The notes: a model not told the origin generated them from the sequence alone. A DNA stretch of 22,418 nt from an uncultured Pseudomonadota bacterium (GCA_937891875.1 CALATR010000412.1:1-22418), one strand, 5' to 3'. Shown: positions 1-7,772, counted from the stretch's first letter. Numbers and translations are program-made.

Positions 1-1
1 C

Positions 2-871
2 CAGGGCCCGATCGAGCATCCCGACGAGATGGCGTCCAGCCGCACCCACGTGGCCCAGGTGGTGACGACCCGCCACAAAGCCCGCTACGAAGCACTCTTC
101 GGGCCGGCGCCCGACCTGTCGGATTCCGAGCGCTTTCCCCCCTTCGCCCGTCCCGATGCCGATCCGGACACCCCGGCCGCCCAGGCCTGGGCCGCCATGT
201 CCGACGCTGATCGCGACGCCGTCATGCAGGTCTTCGTCAACGCGCTCAAGTCCATCGCCGCCTACGAGCGCGAGCTGGTGCCCACCGAGGCACCGTTCGA
301 CCGCTACGTGGACGCGGTGGCGGGCGGGGACGCCTCTGGCGGGGGTGCCCTCACGGACGCGCAGGTGCGCGGTCTGTCCACCTTCCTCCGCGAGGGCAAC
401 TGCACGGCCTGCCACAACGGCCCGATGCTCACGGACCGCGCCTTCCACAACCTCGGCCTGCCCCTGGCCGGCGTGTACGACGCGGGTCGCTCGGTCGGCG
501 CCGCCCAGGTGCTCCGCTCGGAGTTCAGCTGCCGCAGCCGCTGGTCGGACACGACCGACTGTCCCGAGCTGGACTACCTGGACCCGGCGTTCCCCGACTT
601 CCAGCAGGCCTTCAAGACCCCGACCCTGCGCAACGTCGCCCAGACCGCCCCGTACATGCACCACGGCGCCCTGGCCGATCTGGACGCGGTCATCACCTTC
701 TACAGCGAGCTCCCCGGCGATCCGGCGGCCAACCACCGCGAGCTGACGCTCCAGCCCCTGCACTTCACCCCGGAGCAGCGGGCGGATCTGATCGCGTTCC
801 TGGGTGCGTTGTCCGGCGCTCCGCTGTCCGCGGATCTCGTCGGGCCACCGGCCAGCGACCCGGCCCCCTAG
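2..871 (+). CDS. Di-haem cytochrome c peroxidase / MauG family protein, 3' part
   Basis: The reading frame is already open at the window edge (QGPIEHPDEM, the family's 'GP.E.P.EM' segment), so the N-terminal half with the first haem site is missing. Visible are a c-type haem site CTACH (codons from 401) and the family hallmark TPTLRNVAQTAPYMHHG near 620-665, whose Met (codon 656) is the likely distal haem ligand. Family members are periplasmic and either reduce H2O2 with electrons from cytochrome c or carry out MauG-like oxidation. The sequence does not separate these two roles. An ATG at 29 lies inside the conserved region and is not the true start. The C-terminus ends in a Pro/Ala-rich tail. 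The next gene starts 26 bases downstream on the same strand. Confidence 0.93.
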   Translation, partial: QGPIEHPDEMASSRTHVAQVVTTRHKARYEALFGPAPDLSDSERFPPFARPDADPDTPAAQAWAAMSDADRDAVMQVFVNALKSIAAYERELVPTEAPFDRYVDAVAGGDASGGGALTDAQVRGLSTFLREGNCTACHNGPMLTDRAFHNLGLPLAGVYDAGRSVGAAQVLRSEFSCRSRWSDTTDCPELDYLDPAFPDFQQAFKTPTLRNVAQTAPYMHHGALADLDAVITFYSELPGDPAANHRELTLQPLHFTPEQRADLIAFLGALSGAPLSADLVGPPASDPAP

Positions 872-887
872 CTGGTACAACGGGGTC

Positions 888-892
888 GGAGG
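888..892 (+). promoter_or_regulatory. Shine-Dalgarno GGAGG deciding the start of the small lipoprotein
   Basis: GGAGG ends five bases before the ATG at 898. This favours that ATG over the in-frame GTG at 892, which overlaps the site. Confidence 0.6.
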
Positions 893-897
893 TGTGC

Positions 898-1404
898 ATG
901 GTGCGCTCGGCGCTGCCCCTGGTCCTGCTCTGCGCGTGTGGCGGTGAGCCCGACTGTGACGAGCTCGCCGAGAGCCTGGTCTTCGACGGTGGGTTCGAGA
1001 AGGGGCTCGAGTGCTGGCGCACGGCCGGCGGCACGTTCGCGGCCACGGCGGAGGAGGACGGCGACCGCGCTCCGTGGGTGGTCGTCCCCGCCGCGACCGA
1101 GGGCAGCGACCAGGACAGCGTGCAGATCGCGTCGAACCGGTTCTACGTGGTCGACCGGCAGCCGATGCAGGTGTCCTTCCGCGCCCGGGCAGAGAGCCAG
1201 CGCTCGATGTGGATCGACATCACCGGCGAGGAGAGCGGGCTGAAGGCCTACTGGCTGCGGGTGACGCTCGAGCCGGAGTGGCAGAGCTTCACCTTCGACT
1301 TCGAGTCCAACGCCACCGCCGATGACACCGTGCTCGCCTTCTTCTTCGGCGAGAAGGCCATCGGTGCGGAGATCGACGACATCGCGCTGTACCGCGAGGA
1401 CTGA
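898..1404 (+). CDS. Small lipoprotein with a carbohydrate-binding-module-like domain
   Basis: The 168-residue product starts with a short lipoprotein signal (MVRSALPLVLLCACGG), giving a probable lipidated Cys in the LLCAC region. The rest reads as one beta-sandwich: 'VFDGGFEKGLECW' opening, a Trp/Val-rich middle, 'QPMQVSFRARAES', and a closing 'IGAEIDDIALYRED'. That pattern is typical of galactose-binding-like or CBM4/9-type jelly rolls, whose members bind sugars on the cell surface. No catalytic domain is attached, so it may be an accessory or adhesion protein. The start rests on the GGAGG at 888. The stop lies two bases from the convergent SURF1 stop. Domain class is inferred from pattern, and the ligand is unknown. 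Confidence 0.75.
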   Translation: MVRSALPLVLLCACGGEPDCDELAESLVFDGGFEKGLECWRTAGGTFAATAEEDGDRAPWVVVPAATEGSDQDSVQIASNRFYVVDRQPMQVSFRARAESQRSMWIDITGEESGLKAYWLRVTLEPEWQSFTFDFESNATADDTVLAFFFGEKAIGAEIDDIALYRED

Positions 1405-1406
1405 GG

Positions 1407-2192
1407 CTAGGACGGAGGCGCGTCCGTCGGCGTCTGGGGCGTGGCGACCCGCTTGCGGGCGCGCGAGATCCCGAAGGCGACCCACACCACGATGAGGATG
1501 GCGCCGAACAGGAACCACTGGCCGGCGTAGGACAGGCTGTCGGTCATCTTGGGCAGGGGCTTGTAGCCGTCGATGGGAAAGCCGTCGTTCTTGGCGCCTT
1601 CTCCGGCCAACAGGGGCTCTCCCGCCAGCACGACCGCCTCGACCTTGGGCTCGGGCAGGCGCTCCCACAGGGCGATCCAGGAGCCCGGAGGCCAGATCTC
1701 GGGCAGGCCCTCCCGTCCGGGGGTGGCGGCGGCGTCCGGATCGCCGTCCAGCGGGCGCAGCTGCCCCTGCAGCTCGACGACATCGCCGGTGCCGGGCATG
1801 ATCTCGAGCGCGCGCTCCGCACCCTCCCGGGGGATCCAGCCACGGTCGACCAGGAGCAGGGTGCCAGACGGCAGCTCCAGGGGCTGGACCACGCCGTAGC
1901 CGGCCTTGGGCAGGGCGATCTGCTCCGAGGTCAGTGGGGTGCGGCCGGCGGCGAGGGCGATGGGATCCCGCCAGGTGCCGCGCACGGCGATCTTGCGGTA
2001 GTGCAGCGCCTCGACGGGCCCGGTGAGTGCGTCCTCCTGAAGCGGCGGCTGCTCGAGCCCGGCCAGGATCTCGGCCTTGAGCGCCGACTTGAACTGGTGG
2101 CGCTGGAACTGCCAGACCATGAGCGACCAGGTGACCGCCACCCCGAAGATCATGAAGAGGGTAAACGGAAGACCAGGGCGAAACTGGTTCAT
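1407..2192 (-). CDS. SURF1 family cytochrome c oxidase assembly protein
   Basis: 261 residues. SURF1 proteins help insert haem a into subunit I of aa3-type cytochrome oxidases and sit in the inner membrane with two TM helices. Visible here: TM1 around residues 8-25 followed by VWQFQRHQFKSALK (family 'WQ..R...K'), then GYGVVQPLEL and LLVDRGWIPRE (family 'RGW.P'). Near the end comes SLSYAGQWFLFGAILIVVW, the usual 'L.YA..W' leading into TM2, then a basic cytoplasmic tail. Length matches bacterial SURF1 (about 230-260). The ATG at 2192 overlaps the upstream gene's TGA as ATGA, so the two are probably translationally coupled. A longer reading upstream lies in the other gene's shadow. No oxidase subunit genes are in view. 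Confidence 0.9.
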   Translation of the reverse strand: MNQFRPGLPFTLFMIFGVAVTWSLMVWQFQRHQFKSALKAEILAGLEQPPLQEDALTGPVEALHYRKIAVRGTWRDPIALAAGRTPLTSEQIALPKAGYGVVQPLELPSGTLLLVDRGWIPREGAERALEIMPGTGDVVELQGQLRPLDGDPDAAATPGREGLPEIWPPGSWIALWERLPEPKVEAVVLAGEPLLAGEGAKNDGFPIDGYKPLPKMTDSLSYAGQWFLFGAILIVVWVAFGISRARKRVATPQTPTDAPPS

Positions 2193-2770
2193 GGGTTGGA
2201 CTCGCTCTTGGGGTCCCGGTCCTCCCGACCCTGGACCGACAGGGCGATCTCGACGCCGATCGACACGCCGATCCGCGGGCTGATCCGTCCGTCGACCCAG
2301 GCGGCGCCGGCCTCGAGGTCGATGGTGGGACCGATCCGCGGCGTGGGGCGCACCTTGACGGTGCCGCCCACGCGCAGGCCAACGCCGAGCTTGTCGTTCT
2401 CCCACTCAGGTCCGGCCAGCACGCGCCAGCGGAAGCCGAGCACGAGCAGGTCGATCATCCGCCGGATCTCGAGGGAGGGCGCGACCCGCAGCTCCGGTCC
2501 GAACAGGTCCACGCGGGTAGCGAGCCCGACGCCCCAGGCGCGGCCCAGGAGGTAGTCGAAGTCGTAGTTGCCCTTCCAGTAGCCGACGGATGCCCGGGTC
2601 CCGAAGGACGGGCCGAACGGTGAGCCCCCGAGGCCGAGGCCGGGCTGGGCGTCGATCCAGACGCCGGACTGCGACGAGGTCTGGGCGAGGGCAGGGGAGC
2701 TGACGGCGAGCGCCATGGCCAGCAGGGGGACGCTGGCGAGGGCGGCGATGCGGGAGGTCGGTCGTGTCAC
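2189..2770 (-). CDS. Predicted outer-membrane beta-barrel protein
   Basis: From the chosen GTG at 2770 the product is 193 residues with a clear Sec signal (SRIAALASVPLLAMALAVSS, cleavage after ALA near PALAQ). The mature part has alternating hydrophobic/polar strands rich in Gly and aromatic residues, e.g. 'GTRASVGYWKGNYDFDYLLG', typical of small outer-membrane barrels. No specific porin or OmpA motif is recognisable. An ATG at 2809 would place 13 extra residues before the signal sequence and lies closer to hemE, so the GTG is preferred, although no strong Shine-Dalgarno supports it. It overlaps the SURF1 gene by four bases (ATGA). It is divergent from hemE with a spacer of about 95 bases that must hold both promoters. 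Confidence 0.75.
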   Translation of the reverse strand: MTRPTSRIAALASVPLLAMALAVSSPALAQTSSQSGVWIDAQPGLGLGGSPFGPSFGTRASVGYWKGNYDFDYLLGRAWGVGLATRVDLFGPELRVAPSLEIRRMIDLLVLGFRWRVLAGPEWENDKLGVGLRVGGTVKVRPTPRIGPTIDLEAGAAWVDGRISPRIGVSIGVEIALSVQGREDRDPKSESNP

Positions 2771-2855
2771 GGCGGGCACATAGCCGAACGGTCCGCGCGA
2801 GACCGCCACAGTCGAGGCGCGCGGTACCGATCAACGGGGTACGTCGCAACCCCCT

Positions 2856-2861
2856 GGGAGG
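2856..2861 (+). promoter_or_regulatory. Shine-Dalgarno GGGAGG deciding the hemE start
   Basis: GGGAGG ends five bases before the GTG at 2867. It overlaps the alternative GTG at 2861, which therefore cannot use it. Confidence 0.6.
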
Positions 2862-2866
2862 TGTTC

Positions 2867-3886
2867 GTGAGCGACCCGCTGATCGTCCGTGCGCTGCGTG
2901 GTGAGGAGGTCGAGCGCACGCCCGTCTGGTTCATGCGCCAGGCCGGCCGCTACATGGCCGTCTACCGGGAGTTGCGCAGCCGCGTCAGCTTCCTGGACCT
3001 GTGCCGCAGCGCGGAGCTGGCCTGTGAGGTCACCTTCCAGCCGCTCGACGCGTTTCGGCTGGACGCGGCCATCGTCTTCTCGGACATCCTGACCGTCATC
3101 GAGGCCGTCGGCCGTGAGGTCGAGTTCGAGAAGGGCAAGGGTCCGGTGATCCATGACCCGGTGCGCAGCGCTGCGGACGCGAAGAGCCTGCGCCGCCCCG
3201 ACGTCTCGGAGACCACCCTGCGCGTGGCCTCGGACACGATTCGCCTGTTCCGCCAGAGTCGGCCTGACATGCCGATCCTCGGCTTTGCTGGCGCTCCGTT
3301 CACCCTGCTCTGCTACCTGATCCAGGGAGGCGGCAGCAAGAGCTTCGACGAGGTGAAGAAGCTCCTGTGGACCGATCCGCAGACGGCGCAGCAGCTCCTG
3401 GACCTGCTCGCGGACGTGGTCGGCGATCACATGCAGGCTCAGGCCGAGGCCGGCGCCGTGGGCGTACAGATCTTCGACACCTGGGCGGGGATCCTCTCAC
3501 CGGAGGACTGGGAGCGCTTCGCCCTGCCGTCCATCCAGCGCGCCCTCGCCCGGGTCAGCGGGGCCCCGACCATTCACTACACCCGGGACAACGCGCCCTT
3601 CCTGGATCGCCTGCACAAGACCGGCGCGGACGCCTTCGGGATCGACTGGCGCGTCGACATCGGCCATGCCCGCGCGGTGCTCGGTGACGTGCCGCTCCAG
3701 GGCAACATGGACCCGGTCGCGCTCTACGCCCCGCCCGACGAGATCACCCGCCGGGTGCACCGCATCCTCGACGCTGCGGGACCCCGGAACCACATCTTCA
3801 ACCTGGGCCACGGCGTGCTGCCGACCACGCCGATCTCAGGCGTGGAAGCGATGATCGAGGCGGTCCACAGCCACCGGCGGGCCTGA
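2867..3886 (+). CDS. hemE: Uroporphyrinogen decarboxylase HemE
   Basis: Converts uroporphyrinogen III to coproporphyrinogen III by four decarboxylations in the cytoplasm, the first committed haem branch step. Signatures are plain: PVWFMRQAGRYMAVYRELRS (substrate-binding Arg/Tyr segment), FSDILTVIEAVG, GFAGAPFTLLCYLIQGGGSK, QIFDTWAGILSP, QGNMDPVALYAPP and FNLGHGVLPTTP. The 339-residue length is standard. The GTG at 2867 is chosen because GGGAGG sits five bases upstream; a GTG at 2861 adds two residues. The gene stands alone between divergent and convergent neighbours, but it fits the haem-peroxidase and SURF1 genes to its left. Confidence 0.97.
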   Translation: MSDPLIVRALRGEEVERTPVWFMRQAGRYMAVYRELRSRVSFLDLCRSAELACEVTFQPLDAFRLDAAIVFSDILTVIEAVGREVEFEKGKGPVIHDPVRSAADAKSLRRPDVSETTLRVASDTIRLFRQSRPDMPILGFAGAPFTLLCYLIQGGGSKSFDEVKKLLWTDPQTAQQLLDLLADVVGDHMQAQAEAGAVGVQIFDTWAGILSPEDWERFALPSIQRALARVSGAPTIHYTRDNAPFLDRLHKTGADAFGIDWRVDIGHARAVLGDVPLQGNMDPVALYAPPDEITRRVHRILDAAGPRNHIFNLGHGVLPTTPISGVEAMIEAVHSHRRA

Positions 3887-3889
3887 GTG

Positions 3890-3928
3890 GCCGGCTGGCT
3901 CGGCGGGGCTGACGCCGCCGCTGCCGGC
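3890..3928. terminator. Possible bidirectional hairpin between hemE and the broken lipoprotein gene
   Basis: GCCGGC (3890-3895) can pair with GCCGGC (3923-3928), and CGGCG (3901-3905) with CGCCG (3913-3917), around a symmetric internal loop. It lies between two convergent stops. There is no T-tract, so termination is only inferred. Confidence 0.3.
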
Positions 3929-4179
3929 TAGTTCGGCGAGGCTTCCTCGAAGGTCACGCCGGTCGCGACCAGGCGCACCTTGCTGTTCTCGTCGAAGCCC
4001 TCGGGGACGCTGCCGGTCATCAGGTCCCAGGTCCGGGTCTCGCCGGGCTTCACCGGCACCTTCTTCTCTTCGGGCACCGGGATGCCGTAATTGCTCGACA
4101 CCAGGGGCCACTTCTCCTCGCCGGCGCGCTTGCCGTCCTCACCGAGGAAGTGGATGGTCATCTGGAGGTAGGTCAGGGT
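3928..4179 (-). pseudogene. C-terminal remnant of the repeat lipoprotein, cut off by an in-frame TAG
   Basis: This stretch continues the frame of the lipoprotein gene (4180-4701) directly past a TAG at 4180-4182. The join reads DITNGGD-stop-TLTYLQMTIHF, then LGEDGKRAG and VPVKPGETRTWDL. Together the two sides make one FxLYD-like beta domain ('N.gd..l..v.v.i.f.d.dG ... l.pGe...'), so the stop falls in the middle of a domain. TAC to TAG is a single-base change and Tyr is the usual residue at this place (DYTLTYLQM). An internal ATG at 4161 is present but without a convincing ribosome site. Alternatives are a sequencing error or real stop-codon readthrough. Confidence 0.75.
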
Positions 4180-4701
4180 CTAGTCGCCGCCGTTGGTGAT
4201 GTCCGCCTTGAACAGCCAGCCGTTGAGCGGGCCCTCGGGATCCTCCGCGAGGTTCACCTTCTCCCTGGTGATCTCGCCGATCTTCACGTTGGGGGCGTAC
4301 TCGGCGGCCATCTTGCGCCGGCGGGCCTCGCGGACCTTCTTGGCGTCGTGCTGGGGGTACTCGCTCAGGTAGCGGTCCCAGCCCTCGACGGTGTGGGTCT
4401 CGTCGGCCCACTCCCAGAGGAACTTCTCGCGCTCGTTCCGGGCCTTCTCCGCGAACATGCCGTTCGGGAAGCGCTTCATGTACGCGTCGTAGGCCTCGAG
4501 CGTCTGGTCGGTCTTCGCCTTCTCGTACATCAGCGTCTCGAGGCGACCCTTGGCCTCGGCGGCGTAGTTGCTGTCCGGATGCTCGGCGAGGTACTTCTCG
4601 TAGGCCTCGATGGTGTCCTGTTGGCGCACCTGCGGGAACGTGTCGCAGGCCGACGCGGCGAGGACCAGCGCGAGCAAGGGGACGATGAGCGTGCGGGACA
4701 T
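4180..4701 (-). CDS. Lipoprotein with tetratricopeptide-like (BamD/YbgF-type) repeats, truncated
   Basis: 173 residues to the TAG at 4180-4182. The start ATG at 4701 follows GGAGGT with a three-base gap. The signal peptide MSRTLIVPLLALVLAASAC ends in a lipobox with Cys19, so it is a lipid-anchored envelope protein. Three degenerate helical repeats follow: TIEAYEKYLAEHPDSNYAAEAK, TLEAYDAYMKRFPNGMFAEKA and TVEGWDRYLSEYPQHDAKK. These have the 'A...Y...P....A..A' pattern of TPR proteins such as BamD or YbgF. A third part begins an FxLYD-like domain (WLFKADITNGGD) and stops abruptly. If readthrough or a sequence error applies, the full product would be about 257 residues ending at 3928. Confidence 0.75.
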   Translation of the reverse strand: MSRTLIVPLLALVLAASACDTFPQVRQQDTIEAYEKYLAEHPDSNYAAEAKGRLETLMYEKAKTDQTLEAYDAYMKRFPNGMFAEKARNEREKFLWEWADETHTVEGWDRYLSEYPQHDAKKVREARRRKMAAEYAPNVKIGEITREKVNLAEDPEGPLNGWLFKADITNGGD

Positions 4702-4748
4702 GGGACCTCCGGGCCGTGTGACCCGGAGGTTAGCGCATGGTTCCCGGG

Positions 4749-5525
4749 CTAGCCGACGGTCTCGCGGAAGTGGTGCGCCCGGGCCACGATGTTGGACCAG
4801 AACTGGCTCCACGGACCGACGCCCATCAGGTCACCACCGAAGTAGTTGGGCGGCTTGACCGGCGGGTAGGCGTCCGAGAGGGGCAGCACCGTCAGCTCGA
4901 GGCGGCGCTCCTCGAGGCGCTTGCGGTGATCCTCCATCGCGCGGATGGTGTCGTCCACGATCTCGTAGAAGCCCTCGAGACGCTGGGCGAGCTCATCGCG
5001 GCCGACGGTCTGGATCATGGCGTCGACCCAGGGGGTGCCCATCAGCTGCAGGTAGTTGCGGAAGGACAGGTAGGAGCGGTTCATCAGCTCCCGGGCGATC
5101 GCCCACTCCTGCGCCGTCAGCTCGTCCTTGCTGCGGAGGAGCAGCTGGAGGCGATCCAGGCGGTGCCGGGTGATCATCGAGCCCGTGCGCATGACGAGCA
5201 CGACGTTGTCGGTGCCCTCCATGCTGGGGTGGCCGGCGTGCCACTTGATCTTGCGCTCGTGGCGGTCCATGTACTTCTGGATGCCGTCGGCGATGGCCTT
5301 CTCTTCCTCGTAGTCGCCGATCTGATCGGGCGTCACGATGATGGCGGCCAGCGTCTCCGTGGTCTTGTCGCCAGCGACCGACCGCGGGATGTTCATCTTG
5401 TCGAAGAACTCCGCCGTGCGCGCGTGGTCGGATTCCTCGACGACGCTCTGAACCGTGGTGGAAAACTCGTCTTCCGTACGTGCTGCGGCGCGGACGAGGC
5501 TCGCGATGGTCGCGACCTTGGACAT
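4749..5525 (-). CDS. Uncharacterised 258-residue cytoplasmic protein
   Basis: I do not recognise this family. The ATG at 5525 follows AGGAGA at a good distance. There is no signal peptide or TM segment. The N-terminal third is charged (VVEESDHARTAEFF). A middle part contains VVLVMRTGSMITRHRLDRLQLLLRSKDEL, and residues about 190-225 form a probable coiled coil (DDTIRAMEDHRKRLEERRLEL). The tail is aromatic and Pro-rich (SDAYPPVKPPNYFGGD). High GC at third codon positions supports real coding. The broken lipoprotein gene follows 47 bases downstream on the same strand, so the two may be co-transcribed. Its promoter must lie in the 158-base divergent spacer that holds a repeated 8-mer. Confidence 0.8.
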   Translation of the reverse strand: MSKVATIASLVRAAARTEDEFSTTVQSVVEESDHARTAEFFDKMNIPRSVAGDKTTETLAAIIVTPDQIGDYEEEKAIADGIQKYMDRHERKIKWHAGHPSMEGTDNVVLVMRTGSMITRHRLDRLQLLLRSKDELTAQEWAIARELMNRSYLSFRNYLQLMGTPWVDAMIQTVGRDELAQRLEGFYEIVDDTIRAMEDHRKRLEERRLELTVLPLSDAYPPVKPPNYFGGDLMGVGPWSQFWSNIVARAHHFRETVG

Positions 5526-5553
5526 GGCGTCTCCTGAATGATGACTTGCCCGG

Positions 5554-5638
5554 TGGTCCGGTCCGGGTGACCCTCGAACGGGTGCTCGCCGGACCAGCAG
5601 CGAGCGGCCCACGTCCGTAATGCTTCCATGCCGGACCA
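5554..5638. promoter_or_regulatory. Divergent promoter spacer with three copies of CCGGACCA
   Basis: TGGTCCGG at 5554-5561 is the reverse complement of CCGGACCA at 5589-5596 and 5631-5638. The first pair forms an inverted repeat, and the last two are spaced 42 bases apart (about four helical turns). All lie in the 158-base spacer between divergently transcribed genes. This suggests an operator, but no regulator is encoded next to it and the function is inferred. Confidence 0.35.
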
Positions 5639-5683
5639 TCAACACTCGCTGGTGCGTCGTCACTGTCGCTCTCGGAGAGCCCC

Positions 5684-5929
5684 ATGCGTGCCGTTGTCCT
5701 CGCCTTCGCCATCCTCGCGTCCGCGCCGGCGCTGGCCACCGATCACACCGACGACACCGATGTGATGGACACGGACTCAGGCGCGGTCGCGGACACGGAC
5801 GGCATGACCGCTTCGGAGCGGGCGGGCGATGACGGTGGGCTCGCGTGCAGCAGCGTCGGAGGATCCGCCCTCGGGCTGACCCTGCCACTGCTCGGTCTCG
5901 CCCTCGTGGTCACGCGACGGCGCGGGTAG
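5684..5929 (+). CDS. Small secreted protein with MYXO-/GlyGly-CTERM-like sorting tail
   Basis: 81 residues. It has a Sec signal at 1-18 (cleavage near APALA-TD), an Asp/Thr-rich mature part (DHTDDTDVMDTDSG) and then a C-terminal tripartite tail. The tail has ACSSVGGSALG with Cys55, a hydrophobic helix (LTLPLLGLALVV) and a terminal Arg cluster (RRRG). Such tails mark surface-anchored proteins that are cleaved by a sorting protease: MYXO-CTERM keeps a Cys, while GlyGly-CTERM has GGS plus a helix. Features of both are visible, and MYXO-CTERM fits the likely host better. GGAGAG lies four bases before the ATG. The acidic repeats could bind Ca2+, but no EF-hand is seen. Confidence 0.75.
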   Translation: MRAVVLAFAILASAPALATDHTDDTDVMDTDSGAVADTDGMTASERAGDDGGLACSSVGGSALGLTLPLLGLALVVTRRRG

Positions 5930-5950
5930 GACCCGGGAGCTGCCCAGGTC
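5930..5950. terminator. Hairpin between convergent genes
   Basis: GACCCGGG (5930-5937) pairs with CCCAGGTC (5943-5950) with one mismatch around the loop AGCTG. It starts right after the stop of the small CTERM protein and faces the end of the FHA-like gene. No T-tract is present, so a terminator role is likely but unproven. Confidence 0.4.
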
Positions 5951-5974
5951 CTCACCCCGCCCTGGCTGACGCGC

Positions 5975-7657
5975 CTACTGCACGTCCCACTGGATCATGC
6001 CCATCACGATGACGCAGTCCATGGGCTGCGGCTCCATGCCGATGGTCTTGTCCAGCGGCAGGTCGCCATACTCGGGATCGAGCCGGGCGAGGCAGGGGAT
6101 GACCACGGACTTCGCCAGGGTCTCCGCCGCCTTCTCGACGGCGTACGGCTTGATCTTCTTCACGTCGTTGAGCATGCCGGTGGGCATGCTGCTCGAGTCC
6201 GACAGGTTCAGGTTGTTGAAGTCCCCGCGGTAGTCCGCTGCGTAGAAGCGGAGCAGGCGGGTCATCCCGCCGGTGGACGCGCTCATGGCCGGCACGCCGC
6301 TGGCGTTCGGACCCACCTTGTTGCTGATCGAGGAGATGAAGTCCTTGATGTTCTCGCCGTCGCGGGGATCGGCGGTCTTCTCCTGCGGATCCTCCGCCAC
6401 GAGGCAGACCATGTTGTTGTCGTTGTCGGCCGTGAAGTTGTTGATCTTCGGGATCTGGTCCGGAGGCGTGAAGTTGCGCAGCAGGCCGGCGGTCGTCTGC
6501 AGGGCACCGACCTTGTCCTCTTCGCCGGCGACGCCGTAGTCGTTGTAGGCCATGGCCGCGTCCAGGTTGACCCCGGCCACACCCAGCTGCTTGGCCTGGC
6601 GCCAGGTGACCACCATCGGGCCGCGACCACAGACCTCGTTGCCGTAGCCGTCGGACTCGATGAAGGTCCAGCGGCGCTCTGCCACCCGGCCTTCCTGGGC
6701 AGCGGTGTAGGCCATGACGCGCACGAGTTCTTCGGGCCAGCCAGCCGCGAGCATGGCGTTGCGCACCTTGACGAAGTCGCTGCCCGGGCGCTTGTAGACC
6801 CACCGCAGCTTGTCGAGGCGCTCCGGGTTCAGGATCAGCGACTTCAGGGCCTCCCGGTAGGCGACCATGAACTCCTGATCCCGGCGCAGCGCGGACTTCC
6901 AGTTGGTGTCGGGGGCGCCCGCCTGACCAAGGATGCGGCCGGTGTAGGCCTCCAACGTCGGTCCGCTGTCCTCATCGCCGCCCAGGAGCGCCTTCTCGGT
7001 CTTGCAGTCCTCGAGTGCCTGACCCGTCTGGGCCTGGCCGACCGCGGCCTGGCAGGCGACGAGGCCGACGCCGCCGGCAAAGAGCCAGCCCGCCACCACG
7101 ACCGCCCCGGAGATGAGGTAGCGGGGGCGCAGGATGGCGCCGGTCTTGATGAACGTGCCCCAGCGCTGGAACTGCTGGCCGCCGCGGGTCGTGAGGAACA
7201 TCACGAGGCCCTGGCGCTTGACCTCGGACCACAGGCTCTTGCCGGAGAGGCGGCTGCGCGCCTTGTCGAACTGGCTCGACTTCTCCTGGGCCTGGGGCGA
7301 CTGCATGACCTGCAGCACGTAGAACCGAGGTCCTTCCGGCGTGACCACCGAGAAGGAGTCGGCGCTGTACGAGTCGCTCGCACCTTGGATCGCAACCGGG
7401 GAGGTCACCTGCTTGGCGCTGCCGCCGGAGCGGAAGGTGAACACACCCGCGGTGCGCTCGACCGGGGAGACGATGAAGCTGCCGTCACCCTGGCTGATCA
7501 GCTTGACGTGCTGCGGGAGGACGCCGAGGTTCTCCGGCAGGACGATGTCGTTCGCGGATGGGTCCGAGCCAAGGCGGATCTCCATCCCCTTGAACGGACC
7601 GAATCGGGTACCTCCGAACTCGGGTGCGAGCTCGAGGAAGGTCTCAGTGTGCGCCAT
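5975..7657 (-). CDS. FHA-like membrane protein with a large extracytoplasmic domain
   Basis: 560 residues, start ATG 7657 after GAGGG. Residues 25-115 look like a forkhead-associated (phosphothreonine-reading) fold: RLGSDPSANDIVLPENLG, VLPQHVKLI, then strands ending FYVLQV. The canonical GR and SxxH are changed to GS and PQH, so phosphopeptide binding may be lost or altered. A basic juxtamembrane stretch precedes one TM helix (about 181-203). The remaining 350 residues would be periplasmic and contain several Cys (e.g. 202, 218, 343). A segment QEGR...GRGPMVVTWRQAKQLGV faintly recalls lytic transglycosylases but is too weak to call. The gene is divergent from the kinase operon with a 115-base spacer, suggesting shared control. 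Confidence 0.8.
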   Translation of the reverse strand: MAHTETFLELAPEFGGTRFGPFKGMEIRLGSDPSANDIVLPENLGVLPQHVKLISQGDGSFIVSPVERTAGVFTFRSGGSAKQVTSPVAIQGASDSYSADSFSVVTPEGPRFYVLQVMQSPQAQEKSSQFDKARSRLSGKSLWSEVKRQGLVMFLTTRGGQQFQRWGTFIKTGAILRPRYLISGAVVVAGWLFAGGVGLVACQAAVGQAQTGQALEDCKTEKALLGGDEDSGPTLEAYTGRILGQAGAPDTNWKSALRRDQEFMVAYREALKSLILNPERLDKLRWVYKRPGSDFVKVRNAMLAAGWPEELVRVMAYTAAQEGRVAERRWTFIESDGYGNEVCGRGPMVVTWRQAKQLGVAGVNLDAAMAYNDYGVAGEEDKVGALQTTAGLLRNFTPPDQIPKINNFTADNDNNMVCLVAEDPQEKTADPRDGENIKDFISSISNKVGPNASGVPAMSASTGGMTRLLRFYAADYRGDFNNLNLSDSSSMPTGMLNDVKKIKPYAVEKAAETLAKSVVIPCLARLDPEYGDLPLDKTIGMEPQPMDCVIVMGMIQWDVQ

Positions 7658-7772
7658 GACTGCCCTCGTGGCGGTGCGGTGGCGAGGCTAGCACGGGGGG
7701 CCCGACCCGCACCGGCACTCCGGATCGCCGTTCGCGTGAGGTAGAGTCGCCCGCGCATCCGGATGGGCCTTC

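Noticed and set aside
868..2382. 504-codon minus-strand frame across the lipoprotein and SURF1 genes
   Set aside because: Overlaps clear SURF1 motifs in another frame, and its translation is Arg/Ala-rich without domain pattern.
2824..2842. GTACC...GGTAC inverted repeat before hemE
   Set aside because: Five-base arms with a nine-base spacer are too short to support an operator.
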